A DNA stretch of 62,000 nucleotides from Acanthaster planci. Lineage: Eukaryota > Echinodermata > Asteroidea > Valvatida > Acanthasteridae. The notes beneath the pieces were generated by a model, which saw nothing but the letters and a program-made list of their open reading frames with translations, ran no database searches and was not told the origin of the DNA. Below are positions 1 to 12,750 of this stretch, piece by piece. The stretch covers positions 246,795-308,794 of the forward strand of contig NW_019091546.1 in assembly GCF_001949145.1 (NCBI RefSeq). The letters are read 5' to 3'. Within the stretch, counting starts at the first letter, position 1. Each line of letters opens with the position of its first letter. The position numbers were made by a program, and so were the translations under genes.

Positions 1-151
1 TAAAAATGACTATTAAAGTCATGGAATTTTGTAAAAATGACTATTAAAGTCATGGCATTTTGTAAAAATGACTATTAAAGTCATGGCATTTTGTAAAAAT
101 GACTATTAAAGTCATGGCATTTTGTAAAAATGACTACTAAAGTCATGGAAT
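1..151. repeat. 31-bp minisatellite, about five units, cut by the window edge
   Basis: A 31-bp unit (key core ATGACTATTAAAGTCATGG) repeats five times almost without change and is cut by the left edge. Looser relatives with the word AAAGTCATGG follow to about 335 and again near 5030-5060, so the array has probably grown from a dispersed repeat. It lies in the intron before the first recognisable exon. Confidence 0.9.
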
Positions 152-509
152 TTTTTTCAAATACAGTGTGTGATTTTAGATATAAGTGCATAAAATGCAT
201 GATTTTATTCGCAACTTGAAAAGTCTGGATAGTCCGAGAAATTGTGTGATACGGTCATGGATGTTCATAATTTGGTCATGGAAAAGTCATGGAAATTTTT
301 GTTTTTGTTTTCCAGGCCTGGAAAAGTCATGGAATTTATTTGTCCCCTAGGTGCAGGAACCCTGCCACTGGTTCCCTGAGAAACTGCACATGCAAAGAGA
401 GTGTTTCACTTCCAGTACATCGGAAGTACATAGTACATAGGATTCCCAAACCTCTCTGTCGGTTTGGGAATGGCGATGGTTAATCTAATCTCATTTGATT
501 GTCTCTCAG

Positions 510-3500
510 ACATCTTGGCTGCTGACCGGCAGCTGGCAACGGAGATTGAGTTTGACCTGAGACGGTTCGAGGAGGAGCAGGCAGAGGCTGCCAAGAAACA
601 GCAGGCAGCCTTGGTTGCCCTGGCAACTTCTCGTCCGGGAAGCAGACCTGCTACACCCAGAAGCAAGCAGGCCACACCCCTCGCCTCCCCTCAACAGGTA
701 CATGTAAACGAGATCTGGAATTTGTCCTGAAATATGTGAAAAAAATAAGAAATATCACAAACCAATTTTTGTCTGTCAATTTGCTCTTGTTGGAATTCTT
801 TGAAATTGTTTGGTTTTCCTTAAAGGTTATTAGTCTTCATTGACCCCTTAACGTCGGGACTCTTTTGACTGCGACTACTGGGCTGCGGTATGCTCAGTAT
901 GCAAAGCCTTGTCCAGCAGCATGCCCACATTGAAACCGCAGGTGCATGATGAATAGAATGTATGTGCGGTATGCACCAATCCTCACTTAAAACCGCGGCT
1001 GTCGATGTCTCCTGGTGTGAAGGGACTAAATAGTTGTTAAAGTGGACACCGAATGCAGCATCTCCCACTATCAGTTGTGGTTTGGGTCTGCCATTTTTTG
1101 TGTCAAGCTATGTCCAGATCAGATATTTTATGGTCCGTGCCACTGACTCTCTATAACACTGTCAGACATGTTTTCTGTTCCAAACAAAGCGCTCAGCTTT
1201 CATTTTTATCGCTACCAGAGTCCAGTTTCATGGTGCTTCTTACTTAACCCAGCACAAACATTTGCTTAGCCCAGCACAAAAATTTGCTTACTGGTCAGTG
1301 TATTTTATAGTGAATCGTTTACGGTCACTAAATTGCAGGTGCGCGCATGGAGATTTCCATTGATATGTCGCTATGTTAAAGCACATTTGTTTTCCAAGGT
1401 GAAAGTGCCTTGTGCTTTGCTTACGGCATACAGTCTCTGAAACACAGTAAGCCTCTGTAAGCATGAAGTTGTTTGCTTAGCAGCGCCGTAAAATTGGGCC
1501 CTGGTGTTGCCCTTACATTGTGCATACATGTAGGCAGTCGAAATACGAGCAAGTTGGATCAGTGACAAATTGTTAACCAAACAATTATACATATACATAC
1601 CGGGCACCAGGCAAAATCGACCAGTGGTTAACAAATTGTCCCTGATCGAACTTGCGCTTGTCATAGTTTTATTGTGAAACATTACGCCAAAAGATTTTAC
1701 CCATGATTAGATTTTAAAGGTCTGTGCATATGTACCAAATGTACTCGTAATCTAAATGTTTATGCAACAAAAAGGACAGTTTTTGTAAGGCATGCATGCT
1801 TCTCAAAGTGCAGAAATGCATGTATAGTCTAGAGTGAGCAATTCTTAGAAACTCTCACGGTTCCATTTTATCCTCAGTCTGCTGGCTTGCCTGCCGTACT
1901 TTCCCCCAGAGCTGTCGCCAACTGTTCTCCAAGAATCATCCGCACCCCATGGGGGGCGGGTGCTGTGAATGGGGCCACGCCCAAAGCCACGCCCAGTGCC
2001 GCGCCCCAAGACTCTAATGAGGGCGCACCGGGAACCAATGACATGGGCATCCAAGAGGGCGGGTTGGCTACGCCCATCAGGGCCAACAGGTAAGACCATA
2101 TCCAAAGAAAAAAAATTCAGATCTCAGAACATTTTGCAGGAGAAGATGGTTGTTTTGATATTAGGCAAATTAATCAAAGGTGCCATTTAAGAAACAGGTT
2201 TTTCAAAAGGCAGTGGATGTTTAACCATCACCAGCAAATTTAATTAAATGGTATTTTGCTGCCTACAAGTAGGCAGCACCCTCTTTGATGCATATCCACG
2301 AATGTAAACTTACAAAGGTTATTAAAGTCCTTCCAAGTTCCAAGTAGGGTCGTCGGTCCAGTGGATTGCGTGCATGTCTTGAGCTCACATGTTACGCTCT
2401 CAGCTGAATTTGATCCTTTCCTTTCATCCCTGGGCAAAAATTAAGAATTTTGTTCTTATGTTGTTTTCAAAGTGACTTTAACATTTGACTACGGAATATT
2501 GCATTTTCTTGTTCTGATTCTTGGCTCTGGAGGACTTTCGATTTGAAGGATTTCTCTAAGGGAAATTGTAAATGGCCTGATCCCCACTTCATGAATGCAA
2601 AGTCACGACTATATTGGTGCAGAATTAGACTAAGATTTGTCCCTGTAAGAATTTTAAGCCCCCCCCCCCCAAATAAAGTACTTCGTATGTGTCTGGCAAA
2701 ATTTTGTTCATAAAGACGAGCAAAGAAATTGACAGGAGAGGGATTTGAACCTGCGACCTCTGGAACACTGTACCAGTGCTCTACCAACTGAACTATCCAG
2801 CCCTACGTTGGTGGCTCTTCCCATTGGTCAATATCTCTGTTCGGGGGGGCGCTAGCCAGAAGCCATTAAACCTGAAACACCATGTAGCCAGGGATCCCAC
2901 CCCAATAGCACAATACAACCTGGGAAGTGGTGAACAGGGATCACTGAAATTTTGGTCATCCACTAAATACCCAGTGCCTTTTCAAAATTTGTTTTGGTGG
3001 GTCAAATATTAGGATTTGTCTTGAAATAATTTGTTTCTCCCAAAGGCCGATCTCCCTGGCTGCCCAAGCTATCGTCAACTCGGCCCGGAGGGCCATCGCA
3101 TCGGCTAAGCGCTGCCCTCCAGTGACAGGAAGTCGCCAGCGAGCAGATGAAGTCCAGCGTTCAGACCCAGTCACTGTGGAATCCCAGGAGCGATCTCCCT
3201 TAAAGGAAAAGCAATCCACTGCCCAGAACAAGGTGAGTAACATGGCTTGTCAGTAGAAAACAAAATGGTTTAAATTGACTTCTTGATTTTAATGTTTGAG
3301 GATGAGAAAGCATCAACGCAAGGAAACTTTTCAAAGTTTAAATTGTTGTTGATGTTCGTTGACCACCTCTGTTTGGCACTGGACCATTTCCTTGTCTCTT
3401 GGGTGAATGCTCCACACACGCCATGTTTCCCGCTGTGCTGATTTGAGGAGCCATTTTTAGACAGCTTTGCCATATAAAATGCAGAGTGGCTATGCTGCGA

Positions 3501-6500
3501 TGATCATAGGAAAACGGAGCTACTGAAGCTCACACCGGTGTTGACTGTTTCTCCCTATTGCACAATGTTACTGTCCAATTCCTGATGCGTCACATCCATT
3601 TCTTGCTTACACGTGGGTTTGAACCCTGCCGGTGTCCTTGATCTGGCTGCTCTGCCACAATCGCTTCACTTTGTATAGGGGTACATGAATTGGTCCCCTC
3701 TGATAATCATATATCTCACAGTCCTGCTTAAATGTAAATCCTGAAGTAAATTGGAACAGTCATGTAAATTGCTTGATGATTTATCATCGGTCTGAATATG
3801 CTTTCCGTAGACTCCGCTTCGTCGTGGATTGAGAAGCCGCGCCATCAGTACCCCTGATCAGACCATTGCTAACATCACCTTCCAAGCACCCATGGATCTC
3901 AGCCTCATCCCCCAGTCACCCTCTCCCATCCCCAGTTCCCTTCCCATCAGGGTCCTCGGCGATGTCGACCTGAAAAAGGGTGAGTCTTTCTTGGGGGGCA
4001 GGAGGCTGCTATATTGGAGTGTCGTTGCTGCATTCATCTCCTTTACTGAAATCCTACCGGATAAGCTAACCCAGACAATTGGGGAACTTGCTGTGAGCCC
4101 AGTTAGGGTTTTACGTGTTTGGCACTGACGCACCACGCACATGTGGCCCATTTATGTTGAAACGTATGGCATTCATGTTTGTGCTGGTCACTTTGCCAAA
4201 ATGATTCCCACCGCTCTGTCTCGTCCTCACTGATGAGGAATAACTAAGCAGATTCTCTGATAGTTAATGGGCCCCGAGCTGAATTGAAAGAGGGTGCACC
4301 TTTCTTAGCAACGGAGGCTCCATTGGTGGTACCCGAGCATGGCTGGTTCACAAACAACACAGAAACGCAAGCGTTGCAGTGGCAGCGCCACCAACATAAT
4401 GAACACTCCCAACCAACATGCCTCTTTTCTGCTCGGGGCGGACAGCAAAAAGTTACCCCCGACAAGGATGAATCAGGAAGGTGGTGTTCCAAATTGGAGT
4501 CGCTTGAATAGCTGCCAAGTTAGAAACCACCGCAGTTGCGGAATCTACAAACATGCAGAGCGTGAAACTGCAGTCAGGCATCAGCCATCACCCAACCACT
4601 TTTGGTACTTGTCAAACCGAAAGCAGATGTGTCCAAAAAAAAGCAAATCCTGTTCGTATATTTACCCTGGTTTTGTGTTTGTGACATTTTGTGATAGGGA
4701 GAGTGTGTTCTCTTGTGGCCTGGTGTGCTCTCCATGTTTCTGATCAAAAGCCGATCAGGGCAGAGCAGAAAGGATGGTGCTGGCACATTTTGTCCGATCA
4801 TTTGTTGGCCCACATGTAGTCTCACACACTGTACGCACATCTGTTAAGGAGGTTTCTGTATTTTTTTTTTCTAGTCGTTGGCACAGCGAGTTGGACTCCT
4901 CAGCTGGAGTTGGAGAATAAAAAAGATTTACTGGTCATGCTGTCCCCTGAGCAACCGTAAGTCAATCAATTGTACCATTGTAGGGTTCCTTTGGTTATGG
5001 ATTATCCCAAAGAATCCAGAAAAAAAAAGTTGTCTTTGAAAATCATGGGAAAAGTCATGGACAATTTGAAAAAAAAAGAGGATATATTTGAAAAACAGAG
5101 GGTGTACTTGAATTCTGTTGTCACAGAAAACAAATTTGTGGAATAGTCGTGGGAATCAAGATCATGTCAGGTTATGTTTGATGGTCCGCTTTTAATGTGC
5201 TAAACTTACAGACTGTCCTTTTGTCAGTCTGTGGTAATGGCTATGGCACTCTTCCAATTCTTACCAAACAACTTCCCTCTGCAAAATGGCCTGAATCGTC
5301 ATTGAAATTGCCAAATGTTTTGTCCTGGAAAAGTGATGGCATTTGGTTTTCAAATTTCCATTAACCCTGCAGTGCCTTTTGAAGAGAAAAGCACCTGTGA
5401 ACCATGAAGTACCTATGCTTGGCATAATCAAGAATTTCACATTCAAAATCTTACCAATCAGAACAGAAGGTTTGCCTTTAAAGACTGATCGAAGGTCAAA
5501 GAATGTTCCGCATCATGTGGTGTAACAAGATCACATTTAATACTCTGTTGACATGAAATCTTAATCTTTTAAAAGACATGCAGGACTACAGATCGAAATA
5601 TACTTGTAACCCAAAATTCAGAGTTTGGTATTGAAGGTACTTTAACATCAAGTTGTATGTGAATGTGCTTTAATGGTGTAGGTATTGTTAGAAAAACAAA
5701 ACGACAGTAGACATCACTCACAAGTTGGCCATATTGAAATTGAAATCAAGGTTAAGCACTTGTTGCCAGGTTTAATTTAAAGCTGCATGACGTAAAACCG
5801 CAGGATTTTCAAGATTTGCCATTTTTACTGGACGTTTACACCCACATGAATGACTGTCTGGCGGCTACTCTTATCTAACAGACATCTATAGATGCCCAAG
5901 TATTTCAGCCAGGCCTGCCGGCTGGTAAAAAGAGCCCAGATTGTGCGGCGTAAGTTTCTTTTGTTGCCAAAACTGGCCCAGTGTGTGGCTGGCATCTTTT
6001 CAAGAGGGGCCAGATTAGCATGCAGCGGCATTGTATCGCTCGTCACTGGAGCACTTTTGTCCCTGTTAGTAATCCGCTCACACTGAATGCCAGAAACAGT
6101 GGTATAATCATTCAAACCAATGACGGATTTTCTCCGCTATTGACAACTGAAAAAATGTTGGCAATTCCCAGCAACTCGGTCTTTTGTTTCAAGTACGATC
6201 TTTTGTTAAGGCCCAGCTCTTTTGTCCGATTTCAGGCAGCCCGGCTATGCGTATAAACCCAAGGACTCCGGCAATTTGAGAACTTGAGTCACAGAAAGTC
6301 ACAAAAATGACATTTCATGATGAATTACATGTCGATCGTGTCAACTGTGATGAAGAATTTCCACTTTGTAATTATACATGTTTGTTCATTTCATGGAATG
6401 TGCGCCAGTCATAAAATAGTCTAAAACCATCCCATTCAACAGTTTGTAATTGATCGAATAGATTCTGGGAACAAGATCAAAATATGACTTCCTCAAGGAA

Positions 6501-7308
6501 TATGATTTAAACTGTAAAACCCATTGGGAGAAAAGTTATTGCACTGAAGTATCTTATGAAAGTAATTAAAAAAACTGAGAAGTATTAACCCCTTGATGTC
6601 TGGATTTTTTTCTGAAAGCCGACTCCGAGAATTCCAGCCTCGCTTGACCACTAAGGCCACCTGCCAAACCACAAATTCTCGGTTTGTGGCCCTGCGTGCT
6701 CTGCACGTTTTGATTTACATAGTGAAAAGGCTGATTGTTCAGTGGCATGAGGCTCTACTCACGCTTCCACTTTCCCGTGCCTCTTTTCAAAGTGGGGACT
6801 ATTGTGAAGGTGGTGATTATGATGCAATTTCGGCCTTTCCATTTCTTGGCAACACACAAAGGCCTATCACCATATATACAAGAGCCAGGGTCTGCCTTCT
6901 TTCACCGTGTTCGCTCGAGCGTGGGCCGAGAATAATAGAGGGTCTCATTTTTTACGGCGGCCCTTACCGCTTCCCGGTGAAAAAGGGTTAAGTGCTGTCG
7001 TTGGACATGGACCTTTGAAACAAAAAAACACCATTTTCTCCAAATCGATGCCGCACTAAAGAGTTGGCTTGGCTTGGTTTGGTTCAAAACACAGGACACC
7101 GAAGCCCCGCACATGGAACATCACCTCCCCCAGACAGGGGGCTCAGCGCGCCCCACGCACAAGGATCAACAGTGCCCCTGGGGGCGCCGAAGCCAGACCC
7201 CTGGGGGACCAGCGCAGGGCTCTGGCCAGCACCTCCTCAGCTTCCCATGGGGCAGAAGAGGCGGAGACACGCCCACGCAGGATGAGCTCACGAGGGAAGA
7301 TGAAATGA
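510..7308 (+). CDS. Unidentified proline/serine-rich protein, 3' part of gene, six exons
   Basis: I do not recognise the product. Six exons join in phase with consensus splice sites: 510-697, 1878-2089, 3046-3232, 3811-3979, 4875-4956 and 7095-7308 (stop TGA 7306-7308). They give 349 residues; the 5' end is left of the window. The first exon encodes a charged, probably helical stretch (EIEFDLRRFEEEQAEAAKK) and then a Pro/Thr/Ser-rich segment. Exons 2-4 contain repeated S/T-P sites and basic patches (SPR, TPLRRGLRSR), as expected of a disordered, CDK-phosphorylated or microtubule-associated protein. Exon 5 contains the hydrophobic motif LLVMLSPEQP. The last exon is very basic. The overall look recalls GTSE1-type mitotic proteins, but I see no diagnostic motif and treat that only as a hint. 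Exon structure is fairly secure because every junction keeps frame; the choice of last exon is less so (see findings). Confidence 0.6.
842..1028. repeat. Short foldback (MITE-like) element
   Basis: The ends are imperfect inverted repeats: the left arm begins ACCCCTTAACGTCGGGA and the right arm, read on the other strand, GTCCCTTCACACCAGGA. There is no coding capacity. It is probably a non-autonomous DNA transposon relic; the longer element at 6588-6990 has similar TTAACCC-type ends. Confidence 0.5.
2731..2803 (-). repeat. tRNA-like sequence, probably a SINE head
   Basis: On the - strand an A-box-like TAGTTCAGTTGGTAGAGC is followed by a good B box, GGTTCAAATCC. The two ends of the would-be acceptor stem (GGGCTGG and CTCCTGTC) do not pair, so this is not a working tRNA gene. 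A tRNA-derived SINE head or decayed tRNA copy is the best reading. It sits in an intron of the unidentified gene. Confidence 0.55.
4269..4441. repeat. Dispersed repeat, GGGCCCCGAGC family, copy 1
   Basis: It carries the family words AAGAGGGTGCACC and TCTTAGCAACGGAGGCTC, and ends in an inverted CCCCGAGC/GCTCGGGG pair. Related copies lie at 37174-37311, 50360-50524 and 54527-54653. Confidence 0.55.
6588..6990. repeat. Foldback element with TTAACCC-type ends
   Basis: The sequence starts TTAACCCCTTGATGTCTGG and ends CCGGTGAAAAAGGGTTAA, so the outer ends are inverted repeats. The interior has no coherent coding frame. It is about 400 bp and lies between the fifth and sixth exons of the unidentified gene. 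Confidence 0.5.
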
Positions 7309-10300
7309 TCCAGACTGACTGAGAATTAACCAGTGAGCCTTTTGAGTGAAGCGTTCATGAATCATTGGAAAGAAACCATATTTTCAATCATGCTTTAAAA
7401 GTCTTTAAGTTCAACAATTTTTTTCCTAAAAGAGTGGTCGATGCTCAAAGTAAAGATTCATATAACATGGTTGAAGCAATACATGTAACAAGATAAATTT
7501 AAGGTTCCCCAGTCTTTGCGTTAAACATGTAATACCAACATTGATAATTTCAGAAAAATTCAAGGACTCTCTTCCACGAACAAGTTCCTGTCTTGTACTG
7601 AGAATATGAATCATATAAATAACAATGAGCTACCATTGGCCAATCAGAAATAGAATTTGAAGCTCATTCACTCTGTATTGTCCAATCACGTTCATTTTTC
7701 TGTCTGGTGACTGGGGCCTCTTTGACATGACGTTGAAAACTTATTCCTTTTTGTCAACTTTTAGAAAACTATTTTTCTCAAAAAAAAATTGCTTGTCTAC
7801 AGGTACTCTGCATCCATGAATAAGAGGTGTGAGTGGCCCCTTAAAATTAAAGCTAAAAACAGCTAGCAAAAAGCTGAAATGTAAAAAAGTTCCCATACTT
7901 TTGTGCAGACAAGGTGTACAAAAAAGCTGAAATTCAGGGTCAACATCTACTCACAGAAAAGCTGAAGTCAGATAAAAGCTAAATTCTCACACCCCTGATG
8001 AATAGAGCAGGTACATGTACTCAACAGTTCTGCTGAAAGAGCAATTATTTGACTGGTCCACTATCCCCTTCTTGTGTAATATTTGCAGCTTGTCAGTCAT
8101 CAAATTCCATGGCACAGTGATGGTGTTGAAACAGTTCGGTTTTCCAGCCCTACAAAAACCAGGTTTCAGTTATGACATATGAAATTATTAGCTTGTCCCA
8201 CCACTCTTGTTAATAACTAGAGTTGACTGTTCCTCATAATGAGTACAAGTTTATTTTACTGGGTTATGATTTCTGTTTAACTAGTAAACCGTAGAGAGTA
8301 TGTTTTGCTCAGACTTTGAGCAGTTTCTTTACTGTGAATTGAACGCATTCTGGTAGAAATGTTAATTTTTCAACATTCTGGTTTTGCTAAGAACTGAGGA
8401 ATATTCGCGAGTCAAACCTGGATGGTAATGCATCCTCATAAAATTTATTTCATTCAAAAGCTCTGTAGAGATGTAGAGTGTATTTCATTTGTCCACTTGG
8501 TTTACTAACTTGAAATAAAAACCATTACACCCAAGAAATGTATTTAACCCGAACCCCAAGGGTGTATGTAAAATCGTATTGAAATTGGAGGATTTGGGAC
8601 TGTTAGGGTTAACAAATAATACTCTAAGTATGACAGATGAATCACAGAGATGTAACGGTTATGTAGTTATGTTTTATTTATCAGGTAATGAAAGTTTCCT
8701 TTAGACAGCAAACCTCCTCATTCAAAATAGAGCATTCTTTCAGTTTAAATGGCAACTTCTTTGGTTATACTTCTCTCCATTTAATCGTGACATTTCACAA
8801 ACACTTTGTTCTTTCATGGAAAATAACACCTTCTTGCGTTGTGCAGTGTCTGAATATACCTGTGCCATGATTTTTTGTCCTAAAGCATGGTCCAGCTGCA
8901 TTGCAAAAATGGAATGTTCCATTCTGCCGAAGAAAGAATTGACCAAAGTTCCATCCATCCACAGTCACAAAATATGTCTACACTCATAGGTAATGCAGTG
9001 GATTTTTTACAGATTCATTCGGGCTTTGCATGGAACAATTTTTTTCACATTCATGCAGTGTGAAAATCATTTCATCTGGTTACTGATAAAATGTTCCATT
9101 TATCTGGGCTTGACCTTGTGAAAGGAAGGGAAAATTCCTTAGGTCAAATGAAAAAAATAGCTGTGTTTCCGGTTACCCGACCCAACCTAGAAAATCACAC
9201 AAAACCTATATCTTTTTATTCGTCAAATCAATGAAATACAAAACTTACAGTGCCTTGCCCTGAGCCTAATTTTCTGTACATCGCCCGTACATTGTATTGT
9301 TTTGATGTTTTTTTTTCCATGATGGATGGGTCTTTTGTGTTTGTATTTCAACAACCAGCTGTAACAGTGCTGATATGTAATATTGACATGCACATGTACA
9401 GTATAAATCTGACACTGACTTAGTACCTGTTAAAAATATACCCCCCCCCCCAAAAATAGACCATCATCCGACCCTCATTTTTTGGCTATAAAAATTTTCA
9501 GTAAAAAAATATTTTACCCAACCAACCACCCTTATTTATTTTTCAGGGTAATGGGAAATACAACTTAATTTTTGTTTGGCCTTATGCAATTATCTTTCCA
9601 CTGTTGCCATAAACATTTATTTTTGCACTGAGAAAATGGACACATTTATGATCATTGTGCAGAACCTCGGATATGTCACGTGATGTATTGTCTACAAGCA
9701 CCATCATGCTCTGAAAGTTGAAAAAAAAAACACACAGAGGCCTCTGTGGGTAATTTTTATCATGCACATGAAACTTCAGGGACGTTACGCTGTATTAAAG
9801 TATTGAAACTGATTTCAACTTTTCTTGTGTTGCTTGGTTAGTTACTAGTCACCATTTCCTTCCTAAAATGAGCAAATATTACATTTTAAATTATGCCGAA
9901 TTCTACTTCCACATGCAATCTTATAAATATTTAACAACCCTAACCCCATAGGGTGTATGTCAAATCATTGAAATCAGAGGATTTGGGACTGTTCGGGATA
10001 GAGAGAGGTTCTTATTGCATAGTCACTGCAAAGCTGGTCAATTTCCAGCACCAATACAAAGTTTAGTTGACTTCACATACTTGTATTTTGTAAGCCTCGA
10101 CAGTTTCTTATGTCAAATGGAGAGAATACCGGCCTTTATGGTCACAAACCTTGTGCAGTTCCTACATGAAGGTTTGAGAGCTGTTTGTCAATGTTTCACT
10201 TATCTCACAAACATTCGAAGCTGTCCCGGATTTCTGATGCTCTCCCATCCTCGTGACCATGATCCACCCAGAGTTCTAGCGGTACCAAGACCTGAAGACC

Positions 10301-10501
10301 TTTCTGTTTTTACTTGGAACACTGCCAATTCCTTCTAGATCCTTAACTACAGTAGGCAACCAACAGCACAGTCGTTGCACTTTTCAAGGCATCATGCTCA
10401 ATGTTGACAGGCTGGTCACTTACACCTTCCTGCAAAATACCCCCAAAAATCCCCCCGAATCCACAAATCTTCCTGATTTTGAAGGATCTGGTGGGTCGGG
10501 G
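7309..10501. other. Gap between the unidentified gene and TMEM101; no gene seen
   Basis: No exon-like ORF with plausible splice sites was found on either strand. The interval holds AT-rich unique-looking DNA, a foldback element (9162-9562), and two copies of a repeat containing the word GGATTTGGGACTGTT (about 8545-8612 and 9935-10002). Some of it is expected to be TMEM101 3' UTR and the 3' UTR of the upstream gene, but I could not fix a poly(A) site. Confidence 0.6.
9162..9562. repeat. Foldback element, about 400 bp
   Basis: The left end TGTGTTTCCGGTTACCC matches, inverted and imperfectly, the right end GGGTAATGGGAAATACA. The interior is AT-rich with a poly-C run and no coding potential. This is consistent with a MITE. 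Confidence 0.5.
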
Positions 10502-12747
10502 TTATGTCGCGAGCAGTAGCAGCATTCCCAGCATCCCCGCGTCATTCAGCAGGATTGTCACCTGGTTCCAAAACTCCACTCGCTGCCGCTTCCAGTACGC
10601 AAAATCCAAGTCCACCGTCAGCGTAGAGACCAGCAGGAGGGCCAAGAGAACGCGGACGGACGTCTTGGCTTTGTACTGGGAGAGGAACATCATGCTGGAG
10701 AGCATGCTGGCACCGCAAAATGCCGAGACTGACACGATTCCTCCGGGGATGTGCTGGAGGAAGGCCTGCCGCTCCAGAGCCTCCCGGTTCACTTGATAGG
10801 CCAGGACGATGAAATACGAGGCAAGGAGGCTCCGCCCCAGGGGATAGAGCCTGGCCAATCGGTAGCGTCGACTCAGCTCCTCGTGGGTGCGGCTGGCCAG
10901 GATCAGGTAGGACCCAATCACGCCCACGTCTCGTGACATCATGCGGACCTTAGAATAAAATGTAACAATAATCAATATGACTTGTTCCTTTACCTAGTCT
11001 TTGTTGTAAACAAGTCCATCACATATCGCTCAACAAGATCGATCAACAGTAACTAGGTGAACAATGACAAAGGAACACTTGTCACAAGTCCTTTAAATAG
11101 CTTGAGACTTAAATTAAGAGTTGGCTTGTGCTGGACTGGTATTGTAGGTGAGTCCATCACAAGTCCCAGCAAGTCCTTTACAAGTCATTCAGTCCTCAAC
11201 AAAGTCACTAGCTCAGTAGCAATTCAGAATGCTCTAGAACTACAGCAAGCCCTTACTACCAAATGTAATCACATCACAGAATGCAACCCAGCCACACTGA
11301 AGTACTCTATCAGGCCAACATTTTTTACTCGTTGAATTATGAACCCACTGACTCCAAATAATGCAATTTTATTTTTAAACAAATAATGGACCAAATTCAA
11401 TTCTTTTCTCCTCTGACCTCGGATCAGTAAACTGTCGGGCAAAAGTGGATCTCAGAGTTTTTTCCATTGAGCCAAATCTCATGCCCTGTTTGTGCTTGTA
11501 ATAAAATTTTAAAAAGCTGGCCTAAAGGCATCCCACAAAGCATACATGTACACGGTTCATATGAAAATGGCAAATGCAAGCAGCCGTCACTGTTCAGATG
11601 GAGAGATCAGATCCTGAGATCCGAATCTTACCATTAGCCACGGCTTGAATCGCAATGAGGGACTGGTGTGTGTGACTAGCGTCATGACGGTCATCTGTAC
11701 GGCACACATCAGGGCAAACAGGGACCTCTGGGTGGCAAAGGACATCATGCTGCCCTCTAGCATCAGCAGAGCGACGTGGAGGTAGATGACCAGATGGGGA
11801 TACCCTTCAGGCCTGCAGACAAAATAAAGGAGGAACATAACACTTGTTACTGGGTTATTCCAAGTCAGTTCAGTGAAGGATGTAATATTAGAATGGTCTC
11901 ATTTCTGTCTCGAGAATCTGAACAGTGGTGGCACAGAACCTGACTAAGATTTGTGACAGTAAACAATTTTTAAGTCCCAAAAAACAGTCATGGGCATGTT
12001 AGTGCTTATTTAACATTTGACTTTAATGGGAGGGGTGATATCTGCCCTAACATTTTGCTAATATTTATGCAGTGCTTTTTTTCATGAGCAAAGCCTAAAC
12101 GTAGGTGTGTTTCAGTCTTTGCAGTCATTTTGACACCACTTTTGTGAAAATCAAGCATAGGCCTACTCTTTTTCCGAGACAGTCTGCCAAAAATTAAACT
12201 TTTCAATTGCCATGCTCAACAAACGCAGGCTGGCATGTGCTGGACCTCTGCTTCTAATGACTGTAAAAATAATACGTTGAAATGTTACATGCATGTGTGC
12301 TAAAGAGTGTGAGACTCTAGGCTAGGCCTAAATCTGTTTGACAACAAAGAACTAGGCTATAGTAATAAATAAACTTTTAAAAAATTAAAAAATAAAAATC
12401 AGGTGTTAGGAACATGGGAAAGGCAAGTTCTTTGGGGGCTGAGTCCACCCCCGCCCCAGCCGTAAACTGATCCAAATAGCGCAGCTCTTTCAACATGTTC
12501 AAGTTTCATGTCCATGAATGATGTCTGTTCTCACTGTATCAAACTTCCTTGAAGTTGAAGACGAAGTTTTCATTCCATCAAATGATCAATGATGCATTTT
12601 AATAATTTCCTCTTACCTGCCATTTCTCTCCCTTTCATTGCAGAGCAGAACAAATATAACAGCACTCAGAAAAGGGAATCTGGTCAAGACGAATGCACCC
12701 AATTTCTTCAAACTGCGAGAGACAGTCCCCCCACTGGGCGCCGCCAT
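10502..12747 (-). CDS. TMEM101: Transmembrane protein 101
   Basis: A complete small multi-pass membrane protein gene. The exons on the - strand are 12617-12747, 11632-11812 and 10502-10948; joined they give 252 residues, close to the 257 of the human protein as I remember it. Family landmarks include LTRFPF near the N-terminus, KPWLMVRMMSRDVGVIGSYL across the exon 2/3 junction, LQHIPGG, and DFAYWKRQRVEFWNQ near the C-terminus. Several hydrophobic stretches of about 20 residues are compatible with a polytopic membrane protein. The start ATG has a strong context (CCAAGATGGCGG) and matches the family N-terminus in length. The function of TMEM101 is poorly known; activation of NF-kappa-B in overexpression screens has been reported for the human protein. 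It is transcribed head to head with the TBC1D9 gene. No frame damage is seen. Confidence 0.92.
11010..11195. repeat. CAAGTCCATCACAAGTCCC repeat family, degenerate copy
   Basis: It contains CAAGTCCATCACA near the left end and GAGTCCATCACAAGTCCC near 11151-11168. The complete foldback relative is at 19891-20037. It lies in the second intron of TMEM101. Confidence 0.45.
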
Positions 12748-12750
12748 CTT
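12740..12750 (-). promoter_or_regulatory. YY1-type site over the TMEM101 start codon
   Basis: The - strand reads AAGATGGCGGC, a perfect match to the known YY1 consensus, with the ATG of TMEM101 inside it. In animals, YY1 sites often lie just downstream of the start site in TATA-less housekeeping promoters, and here the gene is oriented that way. A CCAAT word lies close by at 12754-12758. Binding is inferred from motif only. Confidence 0.55.

Noticed and set aside
1-151. CRISPR array
   Set aside because: Units are contiguous 31-bp tandem repeats without variable spacers, in animal DNA.
2731-2803. A functional tRNA gene
   Set aside because: The acceptor ends do not pair and no standard anticodon loop can be drawn; SINE or pseudo-tRNA is better.
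8545-10002. TTAACCC/TAACCCTAACC words that look telomeric
   Set aside because: They are ends of an ordinary dispersed repeat, appear once per copy and do not form arrays.
10401-10796. 131-codon ORF on the + strand
   Set aside because: It is the antisense of TMEM101 exon 3.
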